Shown here: positions 12,701 to 25,067 of the stretch, piece by piece
Layout of the letters: each line of letters starts with the position of its first letter
Numbering within the stretch: position 1 is the first letter of the stretch
NCBI GenBank assembly: GCA_032358165.1
Contig: JAALGY010000021.1
Location: forward strand, 1 to 64,000
Reading direction: 5' to 3'
Source of the DNA: Diplosphaera chodatii
Taxonomy: Eukaryota > Chlorophyta > Trebouxiophyceae > Prasiolales > Stichococcaceae
Length of the DNA: 64,000 nucleotides
The notes under the pieces: generated by a model
What the model was told of the DNA's origin: nothing
Database searches by the model: none
What the model saw: only the letters and a program-made list of their open reading frames with translations
Program-made: the position numbers and the translations under genes

Positions 12701-15700
12701 ACTGCGCCCCGCCGTACAGCCGCATGTGCGCGTTGGGCAGCCCCTCCGGCACCGGCAGTGCCCTGCCGTCCGGGCCCACAAACGCGCCTGCACGCCTTGC
12801 AGCGCTTTCAGCTCGCCTTGCGTCTGGTGATGTGACCATTGGAAGACACTTGGGTTTACTGTGTGGTGTCTCACAGCTCCTTGATACGCACTTGCCTTGC
12901 TGCGGGGTAGGCATGTGCATGACGCTGCAGTGTAGAATGGACAGGAGTAGCTCGACATGTTGGACACCACCAGCTTGACAGGAAGCTGAGCAGCGCCTCA
13001 CCGCCCTGGATGTGCTCGTCGGCGAGCGTCTCGCCGAACTTCTCGGGCGGCGCCGCCACGGTGCCGCGCAGCAGCAGCCCCAGGCGCGACAGGAACACCT
13101 CCCGGAAGTTGCGCCCCCGCTCCTTCAGCTTGTCCGGCGCCAGGTCCGACAGCTCCGTCTGCGGCGCATGACGCCAGGCAACATCAGCAGGACAGGGGTT
13201 ATGAGTCCGCCAACCCACTGCCAGCCATCCTGGCACCATACAGCAGGCACTGCAAGGGCAGCCCTTCCCCTGCAGCAGGGCTGGCAGGCACCTTCAAGTA
13301 CAACACTAGCCAAGCAAGCGCCATGAACTTGAGTTACTTTCTTAAACGCTGTGTTAACCAAAACGTGCAACATTTGTTTGTTGTCAACTGCGGAAATGCT
13401 GCACCTGCGTTTCCTGCAGCTTGGCGGCAGCAGATCGGAACTCACGCTCCAGCAGCGGCACAATGGCCGGCACATTCTCCAGATACCTGCAGGGCCAGCG
13501 GTCTGGCAGTCAGTGCAGTCTTCAACCAGGCTGGGGAACGCATGACTGCACCTGCAGAGCGAGATTGCGGAAGGTGCTGTACTTGCTGTAGAGGGGTGTT
13601 ACAAAAAGGTAAGCGGGGGCAGGCACGCACCGGCGCTGCAGCAGCTGCTCCAGGAAGCGGCGCAGTTGGCTGACGCCAATGCGGGCGCGCTCCCCATTGT
13701 CCAGCGGCCGCCCCATGCGTGTCTGCCACACCATACCAGGACGTATGCTTAGGTGAGCACAAACCAGCCATGCGCACTAGCACACATGAGAAGCCAGTGA
13801 CAAGTGCCACTGTAAACCTGGCCAGCTTGCGCAGCCTTGACTCGCACATGCAGAACCAGGGTGCTTGTCGAGACCCACTGGAGGGAAGTATAGCCCTCAT
13901 CTCCGTGTGTGTGTCAGGTCACCGCATGAGCAGTGCAGCGCCGCACCTCCAGCACGGCCACGTCGGCGTCCTCCTGGGAGCGGACCGCCTCCCGGAAGCG
14001 CTCGTTGGAGTGGAACAGCGCGTCCTTTGAGCCGCCAACCCGCCCTGACGGCACCGAGCTGTGCCAGCACGATACAAGATCAGTGGTGACGGCAGCCGTC
14101 GTAGATCGATCTGTGCATCTGACCTCCAGCCGAAGCTTGGGTGCAACGGTGCAATTCGCCAGGCCTGGCCCAAGTCGGCTAGCCTGACCCACCGGAGAGC
14201 CAACTGCAGCGTGGACCTCTGCAGCAAAGCCATGTAGCTGGGCACAGACTGTGATTGGCACAGCAAAACGGCTGCCAACCAGGAGAAGAGGCGCACGTGA
14301 AGAAGGGGGAGCCGCCCAGCATGGACGGCTCCAGCTGGCGGCCGGGCGGGTGCAGGAACAGCTCCACGTCCTGGCCGCGGGCGAACTGCGGGATGCGCGT
14401 GTCAAGCTTGGTGCTCACCATCACGGTGCGCGCCAGGTTCGGGTCGGTCTGCAGGGCATGTTTGGACGTTCGTCAGTCACCGTGCTTCGCCGTAACACAT
14501 GGCAGATTGGAAATGTGAACCAAGTTCATGGACGCCATCCTCTGTACCAGCGTTCCGTGGCTGCAGGAAACGTTGCCAAGTCTGCCTACTAGCAACCAGT
14601 GGTTAGCCCTTGCACCACCAGGCCGGCCCCACCTGCATGACGAGGCGGCGGGTGGTGGCGTTGGACCAGTCGTTGGAGTCCTCCAGGCACAGGATGATGT
14701 ACTCCTTCTGCTCCATCTTGGCGCGCACCATGCCCTCCACCTGCAGGGTTTATGCGTGCCGGCGATGCTGAAGATGATTCTGAGACCGATCAACACTCAG
14801 GATTCGGTCTGTGGTGGGGCAGCAGCGTGCGCACGGGCATGTGCACCTGCCGTGCGCTGGCCTGCACCTGCCCGTTGCGCTTGCCCGGCGCCGCTGAGAT
14901 CAGGCCTGCAGTTGGAGGTGCTGGCACGCTGTCAGAGGCAACATCACACTCTGGCTGGCGGCGGGGTGGGGTCAACGGCAGCCCTGCACCTTGCTGCATG
15001 TGCGCTAACTGCACAAACGCCGCACCTGGGGTGTCGATGATGGAGAGGTTGGGGCAGTACTTGTACTCCATGCGCACAATGATCTCCTTGGCCCAGAACT
15101 GGTGCTCGCGCTCCAGCCGCGAGTTCTCGTTCTCAATGTACTCCTGCAGCGACCACAGCCGGCGCGTGTGGCTGTACGAGTAACATCATGGGCCGGGAGC
15201 ATGCGGGTCATGCTACCCGATTTACGGCAGATCCAATCAGAGACCGGCATCATCGTGCTGTCAACATCACCAAAGTCCTCCAGGCGGTCGTGTCCTGAAC
15301 ATTTTAAAAGCTCAGCGCACCTGCAGCTCCTCCAGGGTGACCTCCTGGTCGCCGAAGTCCTCGGTGACGAGGAAGCACTGCGGCTGCACGCACCCCGCGT
15401 TGTACTGCATGTGCAGCGTGATGGGGCGCCGCGTCTTGGTGCCCCCGCCCACGTGGTTGAACTGGAAGCCCATCAGCGCCTCGATCAGCGCTGCAGCCGA
15501 CACGGGTTGTACTGTCAGTCGTGCTCCTTGTTGCGAGGCACAGCGATGAGGGTTAGCAGCTCACAGGTTGCACCTCTGCCTGTCGAGTACCTCCGCAGTG
15601 GCCACACTATGGGCGTGCAGGTCAAGGGACTGCTCTGCGGCCCCAACGTGCAGACGGCACCCTCCCAGCTGGAAGCTCGCACTTCGGACGGTGAGTGGCC

Positions 15701-16084
15701 TGCAGGCGCCTCGGAGCGCAGCGAAGCAGGCGCCGATGGTGTTGTGCAGGTTGCATCCTCACCTGACTTGCCGTCGGTCTGGTGCCCGACGACCAGGATG
15801 GCGGGCGCGTCGAAGGGCTTCTCGAAGTCCTGCGCCAGGGAGTGCAGGTCGTTGTACGCCTCGTACAGCCGCTCGTTGCCGCTGCGGAACACGGTGCTGC
15901 TGCGCTCCGGCGACGCCTCCGGCACCGCCCCTGCGCACACGCGGCCAAGCGGGTGCTGTGATGCACCCACGCAGCAAAGGCTCAAAGAGAGACCCTCGCA
16001 GCCTACCCGTGAACGGTCCACAGGTGATGGATGCTTCCGCCGCGCAGACTGGGGACGCTGGCGGCGCAACATGTTCACCATCAT
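9759..16084 (-). CDS. DRP5B: Chloroplast-division dynamin ARC5 / DRP5B
   Basis: Twenty-one exons on the minus strand (high to low): 16084-15763, 15490-15321, 15143-15026, 14905-14847, 14740-14633, 14448-14297, 14058-13947, 13722-13631, 13486-13405, 13158-13002, 12787-12640, 12396-12273, 12072-11909, 11695-11605, 11393-11304, 11136-11052, 10871-10753, 10578-10495, 10354-10262, 10183-9998, 9929-9759 (908 aa). The GTPase shows G1 GHQTDGKS (plant ARC5 has a similar loop), the switch TRRPIT, G3 DTPG and G4 TKLD. The middle and effector regions track Arabidopsis ARC5 closely, e.g. RLYGGAQYHRAMAEFR. The protein forms the constricting ring on the cytosolic face of the dividing plastid (and peroxisomes in plants). 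Exon 15 and the last two exons, an extra C-terminal tail with coiled-coil character, are weaker. An in-frame ATG at 16246 could add 54 residues. Confidence 0.9.
10355..10494 (-). other. GC-AG intron in ARC5/DRP5B
   Basis: The exon ends CAG and the intron opens gcaagc, then closes ccgccag. Splicing here keeps phase 0 and joins ESELHQ to VESLQRKF, matching the ARC5 C-terminal region. No GT donor nearby keeps frame as well. Confidence 0.65.
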
Positions 16085-17357
16085 AGCAGTCGAGCGCTGC
16101 ACACCCCGTGCTGTACGCAATGCCCCGCCAGTGCTTCCGGCGAACTGCTGCCGACAGTCCGACGGCTGACAATTGCAGTGAGCAGCTTGCACATGTTCAG
16201 CCAGAAGGAATATGGCAAAGCGCCTGCCATGGGCGGGCTGCGGCAACCAGTGGGCAAGCGAGCAGACTGTCAGCTGGGCGTGGCCGATCCGGGATTGTCA
16301 ACGCAAAGGCTGATACTGACAGCAGATCGCTGTGGCTTCTGGCGTCGCACTGACCGCCCTGCTCGACCGTTGCCTGTTGGCCTGGCAGCCCGACAGATGG
16401 TAACAACGCTAGGTGCTGCACTACATTGCCGGGGCAAACCGCCTCCTCTCATGGCAAACATCGGCGCGCTGTGGTAGTGATGCAGGTAGTGTCCAAGTAA
16501 GGTATGCCGCGCTTGCTACTGAGGTAAAGCTTGTGTCTGGCTGTCAAACCTGCTGTCGGACGGGCTGTGCGCCTGCTGATGGCCGATGGGCTCCTGTTCT
16601 CGTCGTTGCCCGCATCCATACTGGCGTACATGCTGTCGTGTGACGCCCTCACCGACCTGCCGGCGGCGTGCGACGCCAGCCAGCGTTCCGCACCCGGCAT
16701 AGATGGCAGGATTCAGGACCGCTCGGCGTTCGGCCTGTAGCGGTAGGACGTCAGCTGCAGTGCTGCAGGCTGCTCGTCACCATAATGAAGATGCTGCAAA
16801 TGCGTCAACCGTCAAGCGCCTGTCTGCGGATATGCAGCCAACACCGTGATCGCTAAAAGACGCATTGTCGGATGTCGGTCAAATGCATTTCATAACAGGA
16901 GGGTTTAGCAAGACTCTATGCTGCCTGCAACCCTGCATCGATTCGGTCCCAGGCAGCGAGGCAGGGGTACACATTAAAGACATAGGCAGTGTACAAATCT
17001 GTCAACCTGTGGAGGGGGCCAGTTGCACAGATCCATGTATTACATTACAAATAACGTTCGCATCTGCATGTGCACGCAGGCAGCAGCAATTCGTTGCGAC
17101 ATACGGAATGTGAAGCAACAAGACCTGATGACCTAAACTCCGTCAGCACAAGCCAACATGAAGCAATGCACAACAATAGCAACACCACGGTCAGCAAAAC
17201 AGGCGGCAGTGGTGCAGTCCTCACTGCTTTCGTCATCAAGAGGTTTGCTTGAAGGAGGCACCCATTGCCAATCGAGGGCGATTGACAGGCTGGCTTGCCG
17301 CATCCGTATATCAAATGGTGCTATGTTTTTGGGGTAGATTTCGGGCAACAGTCGCCC
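16085..17357. other. Intergenic region between ARC5 promoter side and aquaporin A terminus
   Basis: About 1.3 kb upstream of ARC5 and downstream of the first aquaporin gene. The ARC5 frame stays open to 16246. No other gene or clear regulatory motif was recognised. Confidence 0.45.
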
Positions 17358-20011
17358 TCAGCTGCGCCCACGGTGGTTGCCTTGCTCCGCCTGCATGCAC
17401 ACAACACACTCTGTGTCATACATTGCAACGTTCGGTGGCATAGCCTGTGGGTTGCCGAGGCAGCAGCTGCGACTGGAAGTTCAATGCCTGCAGCGGCGCC
17501 CGCCAAAGCGCCTGTCAAACCACAAATTGCACCTTGCCCACCTCATTTTCGGGACCGTCTTGGTCATCGGAGCCCTCCATGACATCGTCTTCCACCGCCT
17601 TGCCAAACTGAGGACCAGTGCCATCTGCAAGTACAATGCAGCACACCATCACCTGGCTTCTACGTCGCACTTGCACTGGTCCTACAGGGACCAGTGCAGC
17701 CACTGCGGGACTGAAGCCATGCGCGTCAGTGAGTGCCATCAGCAGGATTGATGCGGCAGCTCGCTCACATAGCGGCCAGCTGAGGAGGGCCGCACAGGCG
17801 CCGCCCACCATCTCCCCCAGAACATACACCCAGATCGTGCCTGCGCTCACAAGGCAAATGTTTAATGCGGCAGCGCCTCACAACTCACACTCATGTCTGC
17901 ACTGCAGGTGGTTTGCACACCATGATGTCACGGTCATCGCATGCTGCTCCTTGCTGTGCAGACAGGCTGGTCAACATTCTGAGAACTCTACACGGGTGCG
18001 TACTTCCATAGCAGTGGAAGACAGCAAAAGGTCCCAGCGCTCGTGCAGGGTTCAAGGCAGCCTGTGCGGAAATTTGGCATATCGTTGACAATGTCACATG
18101 TCACATCAGATGCGAGGCAGGCTCAGGCTGATAGTATGGCATACTGGCCCGTGCAACGCCTTGCTGTGCATGATCGCAGTTGCAAGTGACAGCGCCAAAC
18201 TTGGGTGTTGCATACAGACACTGCTATCTGCGCACCCCGGTGTAGCCGCCAGCGCAGTTGGCAGCACCCCAGAGCGACAGCTGCACCACATCGCATACTC
18301 AGGCATCAGGCGCAGTCAAAACACATTGCAAGTGTCGTTAGGGAGGGTGGTTGCCAGGTAGTTGCTGAGCAGCAGAGCTCAGCAATGTCAGCACGGGCAC
18401 AAGCTGGTTCACTCACTCCGATAGCCAGCGGCCTGCACAGCAGCACACCAGCAATGTTCACTGATTGCAAACTAGAAGTGACGCAGAACGAGGACATTGG
18501 AGCAGCAGGCCGGGGGCAGGTGACAGACTGGCTGACATCAGCGCACATCTCACCCAACATTGCCAAATGATGGCTTGCCGATGGCGACGGCGTACACCGT
18601 TGCCACCAGCAGGAAGGTGCTGAACAACTCCCTACATTGCATCGCACATGATGGTCAGGCGGGCGGTCATGAGCTCTGACTGACATCTCGAGGCTGTACT
18701 GTCTGGACGCGGTGCACTTGCTGTGCCCCATGGGTGTTTGCGCACCAGCCAAAAGCCTGCGCCTTGCTCACGCCTGTGCCGGGTACAAAGCACGCAACCG
18801 CTGTCGAGCCCACAGAGAGGCCAGGTGCAAGGCCGACCTGAACACGACGATGAGCAGATCATCAAAGCATCGCACCTGCTGACCGTCATCAGGGTACAGC
18901 AGTCATGCGCGCGCTCGTCATGTTGCACATTGTACTCTGCACATTCTTGTGCAGCCACTTACTGTAAGCAGCGTGCCAACGATGCCACCAGAGATTTGCG
19001 CAATCCAGTACAGAATGCCCTTGATAATGGAGATGTGTCCCTGTGACAGGGACGGTAGCCCAGCAGTCAGTTGCCATCACCAGTTGCATGTATCCTTGAG
19101 ACTTGCATGGACGCCACAAGCTAGCAGCCACCCATACAGATTGCTGCCCACACCGTGATCATAGTCGCAAATGTGACCTGCAGTCAGGTGCACAGAGCAG
19201 TGTTGCAACAGTCTCAGTCCTTCGATTGTCGTGCAGGATCAGGATCAGCAATCGAGGTTGGAACATGCAGGATCAGAAATTAAGGTTGAACCCACCGCAG
19301 GGTTCAGGTGGCCACCACTGACATTGGCGGCAATCTGCAGGGTATGCACGTGTGATGTGAGTTGCCAGTGATCACCCTTTGCTTGAGTCAAGGCACATGC
19401 ATCTGCTTGTCATGCCGGAACCAGGCAAAGCGGACTCACGTAGATGAGCACAGCTAGCACGAGGCCTGCAATTACAGGAACAGTGAACACTTCATTGAGT
19501 ACACTCTTTCTGCATAGGCCGCCCAAACACTGCCAGCATCTGCATGCACCACAAGTGTCCCAGACTGGTACTTAGATAAGAAGCAGCTGAGAAACTCCAG
19601 CTCACCATTGCCTGCTGGAGCAAACTCCGGCGTGACACTGTTGCCAAAAAGTGAAAATAGCATGAGCCCGAGGAACTCTATGATGAGCGAGTAGAAAAAC
19701 AGTTTACGCCCTGCATGCAGACTGACTCGGGTCAGGGTCACATGTGACATATAAACCTCGCGCAATATCCCGCCAGCAGTGCATGAGTGTGCATACAGCA
19801 GTCCAGTGAGTGCAGACTGTGAGTGCAACCAGCAGGCTCTCAAGCTGGCTGCCTGCTGCGATGCATTCCATCAGAACGTCAGATGCACATGAAAGTTGCC
19901 ACCTTTCTGGATGACGAGAAGGCCGCCCTCCTCATTGGAGGTCAAGCCGCCACCGCCACCGCCTTTCTTCTTCTTTGATGGCTGCTGCTTGTTGTGGTCC
20001 GGCCCGACCAT
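17358..20011 (-). CDS. MIP-family channel (aquaporin), copy A
   Basis: Fourteen exons: 20011-19903, 19710-19606, 19465-19440, 19334-19296, 19177-19154, 19040-18963, 18837-18746, 18631-18554, 18432-18417, 18280-18236, 18061-18004, 17840-17769, 17624-17542, 17390-17358 (285 aa). The cytosolic N-terminus is lysine- and glycine-rich. Both pore signatures are present: GGHLNPA ending exactly at an exon border, and LNPARALGP. Hydrophobic segments fit six membrane helices. It conducts water or small neutral solutes; the selectivity class (TIP-, PIP- or alga-specific MIP) is not clear. Exon 9 is only 16 nt. The last splice is inferred because copy B has the same donor position and the same acceptor followed by GCGGAG; if unspliced the protein would stop at 17515 (283 aa). 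Copy B lies immediately upstream in the same orientation. Confidence 0.85.
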
Positions 20012-21494
20012 CAGGCCACTGCTGCCATCCTGCCGTTGTTCGTTGACCGGCCTGTGTGCAGCCGCATCGCCCCTGTTACAGCAGTGTCAATGATCGCTGC
20101 AGCTGGTGAAGCACTGCAGAGGCTGGCAGCGTGGCGGCAGCTTCTGTTTGCCCAGGGCCCATGGCTGCGTGAGCCCTGGGACCGTGATCGATGCGTCGAA
20201 CGGCCGGAAGTTTCAAATGTACTGCAGCTGAAGTCGTATAGAGGTGGGGCATAGCATGACATTGCAGAGGCAGCATGTGCTGAAGCTGCTGAACCTCTAG
20301 CTACACGTACAGCGCCCGTCTGAGCGACGGGAGCCTGATATCTACTGCCTCTCACGAGTCATGATGACTCTGTGTCTTGTAGACACTGGCCGCGACACGC
20401 ACACCAGCTAAACTGGGAGTCGCAACATGGTACGACAGCAACAGCAAAGCATGCTTCTAGCACATGACACATGCATGGGCGAAATCCTGCGCGCTTACCC
20501 TCGAACCCTTCTTCCGGTGCTGGGAAACCCCATGCAGGCTCAGGCTGGCGCTGGGACGTCCGACAATTGCTGGTGCACCTGCGGTGCCGGCGGTGAAAAC
20601 GATGGGTTGGTTGGCGCACAAAGTGTGCCCGTGCGGCCAGGTCTCGGAAGCTCTGCAAATCGGTGCAGAGATGAACTCAATGAGTGACCCAGCGGAACAG
20701 CAATTGCCTCGAAAGCTGCGGCGGTGCAAGCTGCAAAGGGTCAGCTTCGGAGCGAAGCTCACATGAAGCGATGGATTGTGCTCCCCTGTCTGACAGGATC
20801 TCCGCTTTGCTCAACAACCTTGTGCGTAACCAGTGATGCTGGCACACGACCACAGAGAGTACACAAGACGTACATGTATGCAGGGGCTTTGTTGTGCGTT
20901 AGCACTCCTGGCCAGCAGCAAGTCTCAAATGCACTGTTAGAGATGTTACCGAAATCTCCTGCGCATCTCCTGAATCCTGTCGCCCGCTACTACAACACAG
21001 ATGTTGTGTGCAGTGCAACGCTATTCCTGCGCGATAGGCTGGTCCGTACACTCACGCGGCACCAGCTGCATGAGGCGTGAGGAGGTCGCGTAGACAGCTA
21101 TGCACCGTGGTGAACCAGTGTAACAGAGCTTCACAGCGGACAAGCTGGTTAGAAACGCGACCTGATGCGGCACATAAACCTCGATCGTTCAGCACAACGT
21201 AGGGGCCCCCCCAATCACTCAGTATCAACCACACAAACAATTGTGCATCATTTGCAAGGCCGGCGTCATAACCAAAATCGCAGCAGACAGGTCTGTTGCC
21301 CAAAACATACGGTACAGGTTCGCCATGTAACAGCTCCATCAGTTGACGTTTCGCAGATGCTGATGTTGCGGCAGTGCCGCCACCCGTCAAGTGGCGCTTG
21401 TGGTCCAGCATGACCGCAGAGAACCAGTCACGACCTTCGTGGCCCTGGATGCCGGCGGCGTGACTTGTGATGCTGTCGTCCAAGCACCAATCGC
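20012..21494. other. Spacer between tandem aquaporin genes, with duplicated upstream blocks
   Basis: Two blocks upstream of copy A resemble blocks upstream of copy B: 20125-20159 matches 24282-24316 (33 of 35 bases), and about 20500-20561 resembles 24639-24700. This shows that the duplication included at least 500 bases of upstream DNA. No additional gene was recognised. Confidence 0.6.
20125..20159. repeat. Upstream block shared with aquaporin copy B
   Basis: GGCAGCGTGGCGGCAGCTTC and the following 15 bases recur at 24282-24316 with two changes. It lies 114 bases upstream of the copy A start codon and may be promoter or 5' UTR sequence. Confidence 0.7.
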
Positions 21495-24172
21495 TCAGAC
21501 GTGGTTGGCTATCGGGGGGGAGGGCTCCGCCCCGCCCCGTTCCGCTTCAACAGCCTGTCGGGAGGCAACTTTGCACGGGGTCATGCTGAGCAGCATGGAG
21601 TTGTGCCAGTGGGAGTGAGCGCCAGCAACACTGCTGTGGAGCGTGCATCACTGCACCACACGTTGACAAGGGACGTGACGGAGGCCACTGCTGAGGCAAG
21701 ATCAAACGCACCGCATGCATGATGGCCGGGTGTGCGCTCTGGCCCCTGACCATGCGGTCAACGGTCTCCATACGCTCCTGGTTGTTTGCCACCCGCTCCG
21801 CCTGTGCAAAGGTGCGTCACGGTTGCAAAGCGGGCCTCAAGGACCATTCCCTGTTGCGCCCGCCAGCATGCACTGCCGCCAGGAGTGCCTGGCGAAACAG
21901 CCCGGCTGCTGGCCAAGCAGCCCCGTGAACAGTCGTGAACAGTCAGTCATGCACGGTACGGCACATGCGGGCACCTCGGCATCGTGGCTGTTATCATTGC
22001 TGTCATCGGGGTCCACAGTGAACTCGTGGTCGATCGTCCGCAGGAACTCGCGTCCGGTGCCGTCTGCACTCGTGCACACGGTAAGTTGATGTGCCATTGG
22101 GACGGTGCCATTGGGACGCTGCTGCAGCAAGGTCCAGTTTGCAGGCGCTGCAGAGCATTACAGCAGCCAGCGGATGCCAGCTGCTGGTAGGCCTGTCACG
22201 CACATAGTGGCCAGCTGAGGAGGCCGGCGCAGGCTCCACCCAGCATCTCCGCGAGCACATACACCCAGATCTTGCCTACATTCAAAGCACCGGTGCTTGT
22301 CGCATCAATATCTCTCTTGATGAAGCACCGCACACCAACCTGTACTGTACCCTCCGGATCCTCCGCAGTTGGAGCACTCGGTGCTATTGCAAATGTGAGC
22401 ACAGCAGCGCATGACTGGCAGGTGCATACCTCCGAAACAGTGGAAGACGGCTGCGGGTCCCAGTGCTCTTGCGGGGTTCAGCGCAGCCTGCACAGGAGGC
22501 CGGTGCTTACAGGGGATGACTGACTTGCAAGAGGACCATACAGGCCGGGACCATGCAGGCAGTTGCGTTTTTCAGCAATCGACTTCAGGTCGCGCAGTAT
22601 GGCTGGCGCACCCCGGTGTAGCCACCAGCGCAGTTGGCAGCGCCCCACAGCGACAGCTGCATTCGCGAACAAAAAGCAGTGTCCTTCACCAACACTTGGC
22701 GCACATGACCCGTGAACACACATGACAGACTGCAAACCAGTAACCGCCAAGACATGCACGACGCAGCATCTCCTCTCTTACCCCAACGACCAATGGCCTA
22801 CAGAGCAGCGCACGAGGCACACCTGACATCATAGACAGCTGGGGAAGCATGGCCTCAGAGGAGAAGCAGCAGGTGTATGTGCAGACTGACAACCGCCGTG
22901 TGCAGCTCACCCAACATTGCCGAATGACGGCTTGCCAATTGCGACCGCGTACACTGCTGCTACCAACATGAATGTGCTGAAGAACTCCCTGGGACGTGGT
23001 GCACATCAACGACTCGTACAGCCGTCAAGCACTGGTTACGATCAAACCAAGCTCTCAACTGCTGGAGCAGCTGCAGATGACGCACCAGCCGAAGGACTCC
23101 GCTTTGCTGACGCCTGTCCCCGGCGCAAAACAAGCCACTGCTGTCATGCCCACTCTCAAACCTGGCTTGAGGCCCACCTGCACCAACACAGCACGACATT
23201 TACTCCTTCCAAGCATCATGTGCATTGTGTGGGTTCGAGAACCTCGTGCATGGTGCAGAGGCCCTGTGACCAGCCACTTGCCGTGAGAAGCGTGCCGACA
23301 ATGCCGCCTGTAATCTGAGCGACCCAGTACAGGAAGCCCTTGATCAGGGAGATGTGCCCCTGTTGCACGAAGAGTTTGCGTCATACGTCGTCAGATCAGG
23401 AAGCGTCATTTCACAGTCCTGATGGACATATACAAGCACAGTGGACATGGACTTGCTGCCTGTGCCCCACCGTGATCATCGTAGCAAAGGTCACCTGCGC
23501 CAGAGGTGCAGGATCTCAGTGGTGACATGACATTGCTTTGTACACTCACTGCAGGTTTTAACGTGTGGACCGAGCACCCACCGCAGGGTTCAAGTGCCCT
23601 CCGCTGACATTGGCGGTAATCTACAAGACATGAGCCTGCCATCAGTGCACTCGCTCACAGCTCATTGTCACATCAGCTTCAGCAAGCATGGCTGGTGGCA
23701 GGGCGCATCATAGCAGGGAGGCCGACTCACGTAGATCAGGACCGCGAGCACGAGACCTGCGAGCGTCGTATGTACTTCAGCAGTCTGACAGAAGGCAATG
23801 CTCGTGCAGTGCTGCTGCAGAATGCTCTTCCACCTCTGAGAGTGACATGCCATCCGCCTCACCGTTGCCCGCAGGAGCAAACTCCGGCGTGACGCTGTTG
23901 CCAAACAGCGAGAACAGCATCAGGCCCATGAACTCCATCCAAATCGAGAAGGCAAACTTGCGGCCGACGAGACGCCCTGCGCACCAACAGAGGCGCCATG
24001 CAACGCCGCACCACTGCTCGCCATGCAGATATCATTATAACGAGCAAATTCCATGCGGCGCATACGTGCAAGCCTCACCGTGCTGCACAACAAGCAGGCC
24101 ACCCTCCTCGTCAGGCGCTGACCCGCCACCGCCTTTCTCCTCCTTTGGCGGCTTGTTGTTCCCTCCCAGCAT
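21495..24172 (-). CDS. MIP-family channel (aquaporin), copy B
   Basis: Fifteen exons: 24172-24079, 23976-23863, 23756-23731, 23620-23582, 23494-23471, 23359-23282, 23177-23086, 22988-22911, 22797-22782, 22656-22612, 22487-22430, 22275-22204, 22063-21975, 21801-21712, 21554-21495 (324 aa). Exons 3 to 12 have exactly the same lengths as in copy A, including the 16-nt exon 9. Both NPA boxes are kept (GGHLNPA, LNPARALGP). The N-terminus (MLGGNNKPPKEEKGGGG) parallels copy A, while the acidic C-terminal tail has diverged. The intron after exon 6 starts with GC where copy A has GT. If the last two introns are not spliced the reading frame ends at 21837 (320 aa). It is divergently oriented to the acyl-CoA dehydrogenase gene. 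Confidence 0.85.
23178..23281 (-). other. GC-AG intron in aquaporin B (GT in copy A)
   Basis: The donor reads CTCACG|gcaagtgg; the equivalent site in copy A (18962) reads CTTACA|gtaagtgg. Exon lengths on both sides are identical in the two genes, so the GC donor is well supported. Confidence 0.8.
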
Positions 24173-25067
24173 TCCGCCGCCGCCATTCCGCCGTCGCTCT
24201 GCCTCTGAGCCGGATGAGGTCCTATTGGACCAGAGACAAAACAGGTCCCCATTGTAGCTATATGATGGGCACTGCGGTGGCGGCAGCGTGGCGGCAGCTT
24301 CTGCCTGCCCAGGGCCACCGGCGATCCATTGCGCTCCGCATTACGCGGGCACAGCACGCGATCGAGCCCCGTTTGGTTGCTTCAGGGACGCGGTCAAACG
24401 ATGCACTCGGTAACATATGCCGTGCCGAGCAACCTCGGACTGCTGGTGTGGTGCCGGCTAACGAGGCAGTACGCATATCTGGGTGGTATTGCACGGTCAT
24501 TGTCGTGCATACAGAAGCTTATGTGGTGGCTTGTGCGCGAAATCATGTCTGTTATGACCTATTGCTCTGGTGTGTGGAGGCAACAGCAATGGGTCTGGCG
24601 GGTACGGATTATGGTTTGACCCGCATGCCCCCGCACCCTCGACTCCTTTTCGCGAGACCGGTGAGCCCCATGCGGGCTCCGGGTGGCGTTTGACCGTCCG
24701 GCCGCTGGCGATGCGCCTGCTGCGCTGGCCTCGAATACGGTCGATCGGCTGCACCGGCGGCCGTGGTTGATGGTCTACAACCCAAAGAGACTCCGAAGCG
24801 TGGTCCACCTATCAGACATGCCAGACACGGGCGCAAAACTGTTGGTTTATCAATTCGCTGCAGAAACCAGCTTCCACCTACAGCTCGGTACAGTCGAGGT
24901 CGTCCCTCCCCTGTCAGACAGGATTAAACACGATGACTGATGCATGTACCGTCTGCCTACTGCACGAATGCATAGCTTGCAGAGCTGCACCACGCCCCAT
25001 GCAGGTGCTGCCGCAATACAGGCAGGGCACGTGGTCTGGCGAGCAACAGCAGAAGCTGACCGGCACA
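24173..25067. other. Divergent intergenic region
   Basis: It separates the start codons of aquaporin B (-) and the APH/acyl-CoA dehydrogenase gene (+) and must carry both promoters. It contains the blocks at 24282-24316 and 24639-24700 that are also found upstream of aquaporin A. No TATA box stands out. Confidence 0.5.

Noticed and set aside
15102..16169. 355-residue open frame on the plus strand
   Set aside because: It is antisense to ARC5/DRP5B exons and introns; the minus strand carries clear family motifs.
20359..20658. Similar open frames upstream of both aquaporins (sharing PEPAWG)
   Set aside because: The similarity reflects the duplicated upstream DNA; the frames do not continue into exons and have no protein-like composition.
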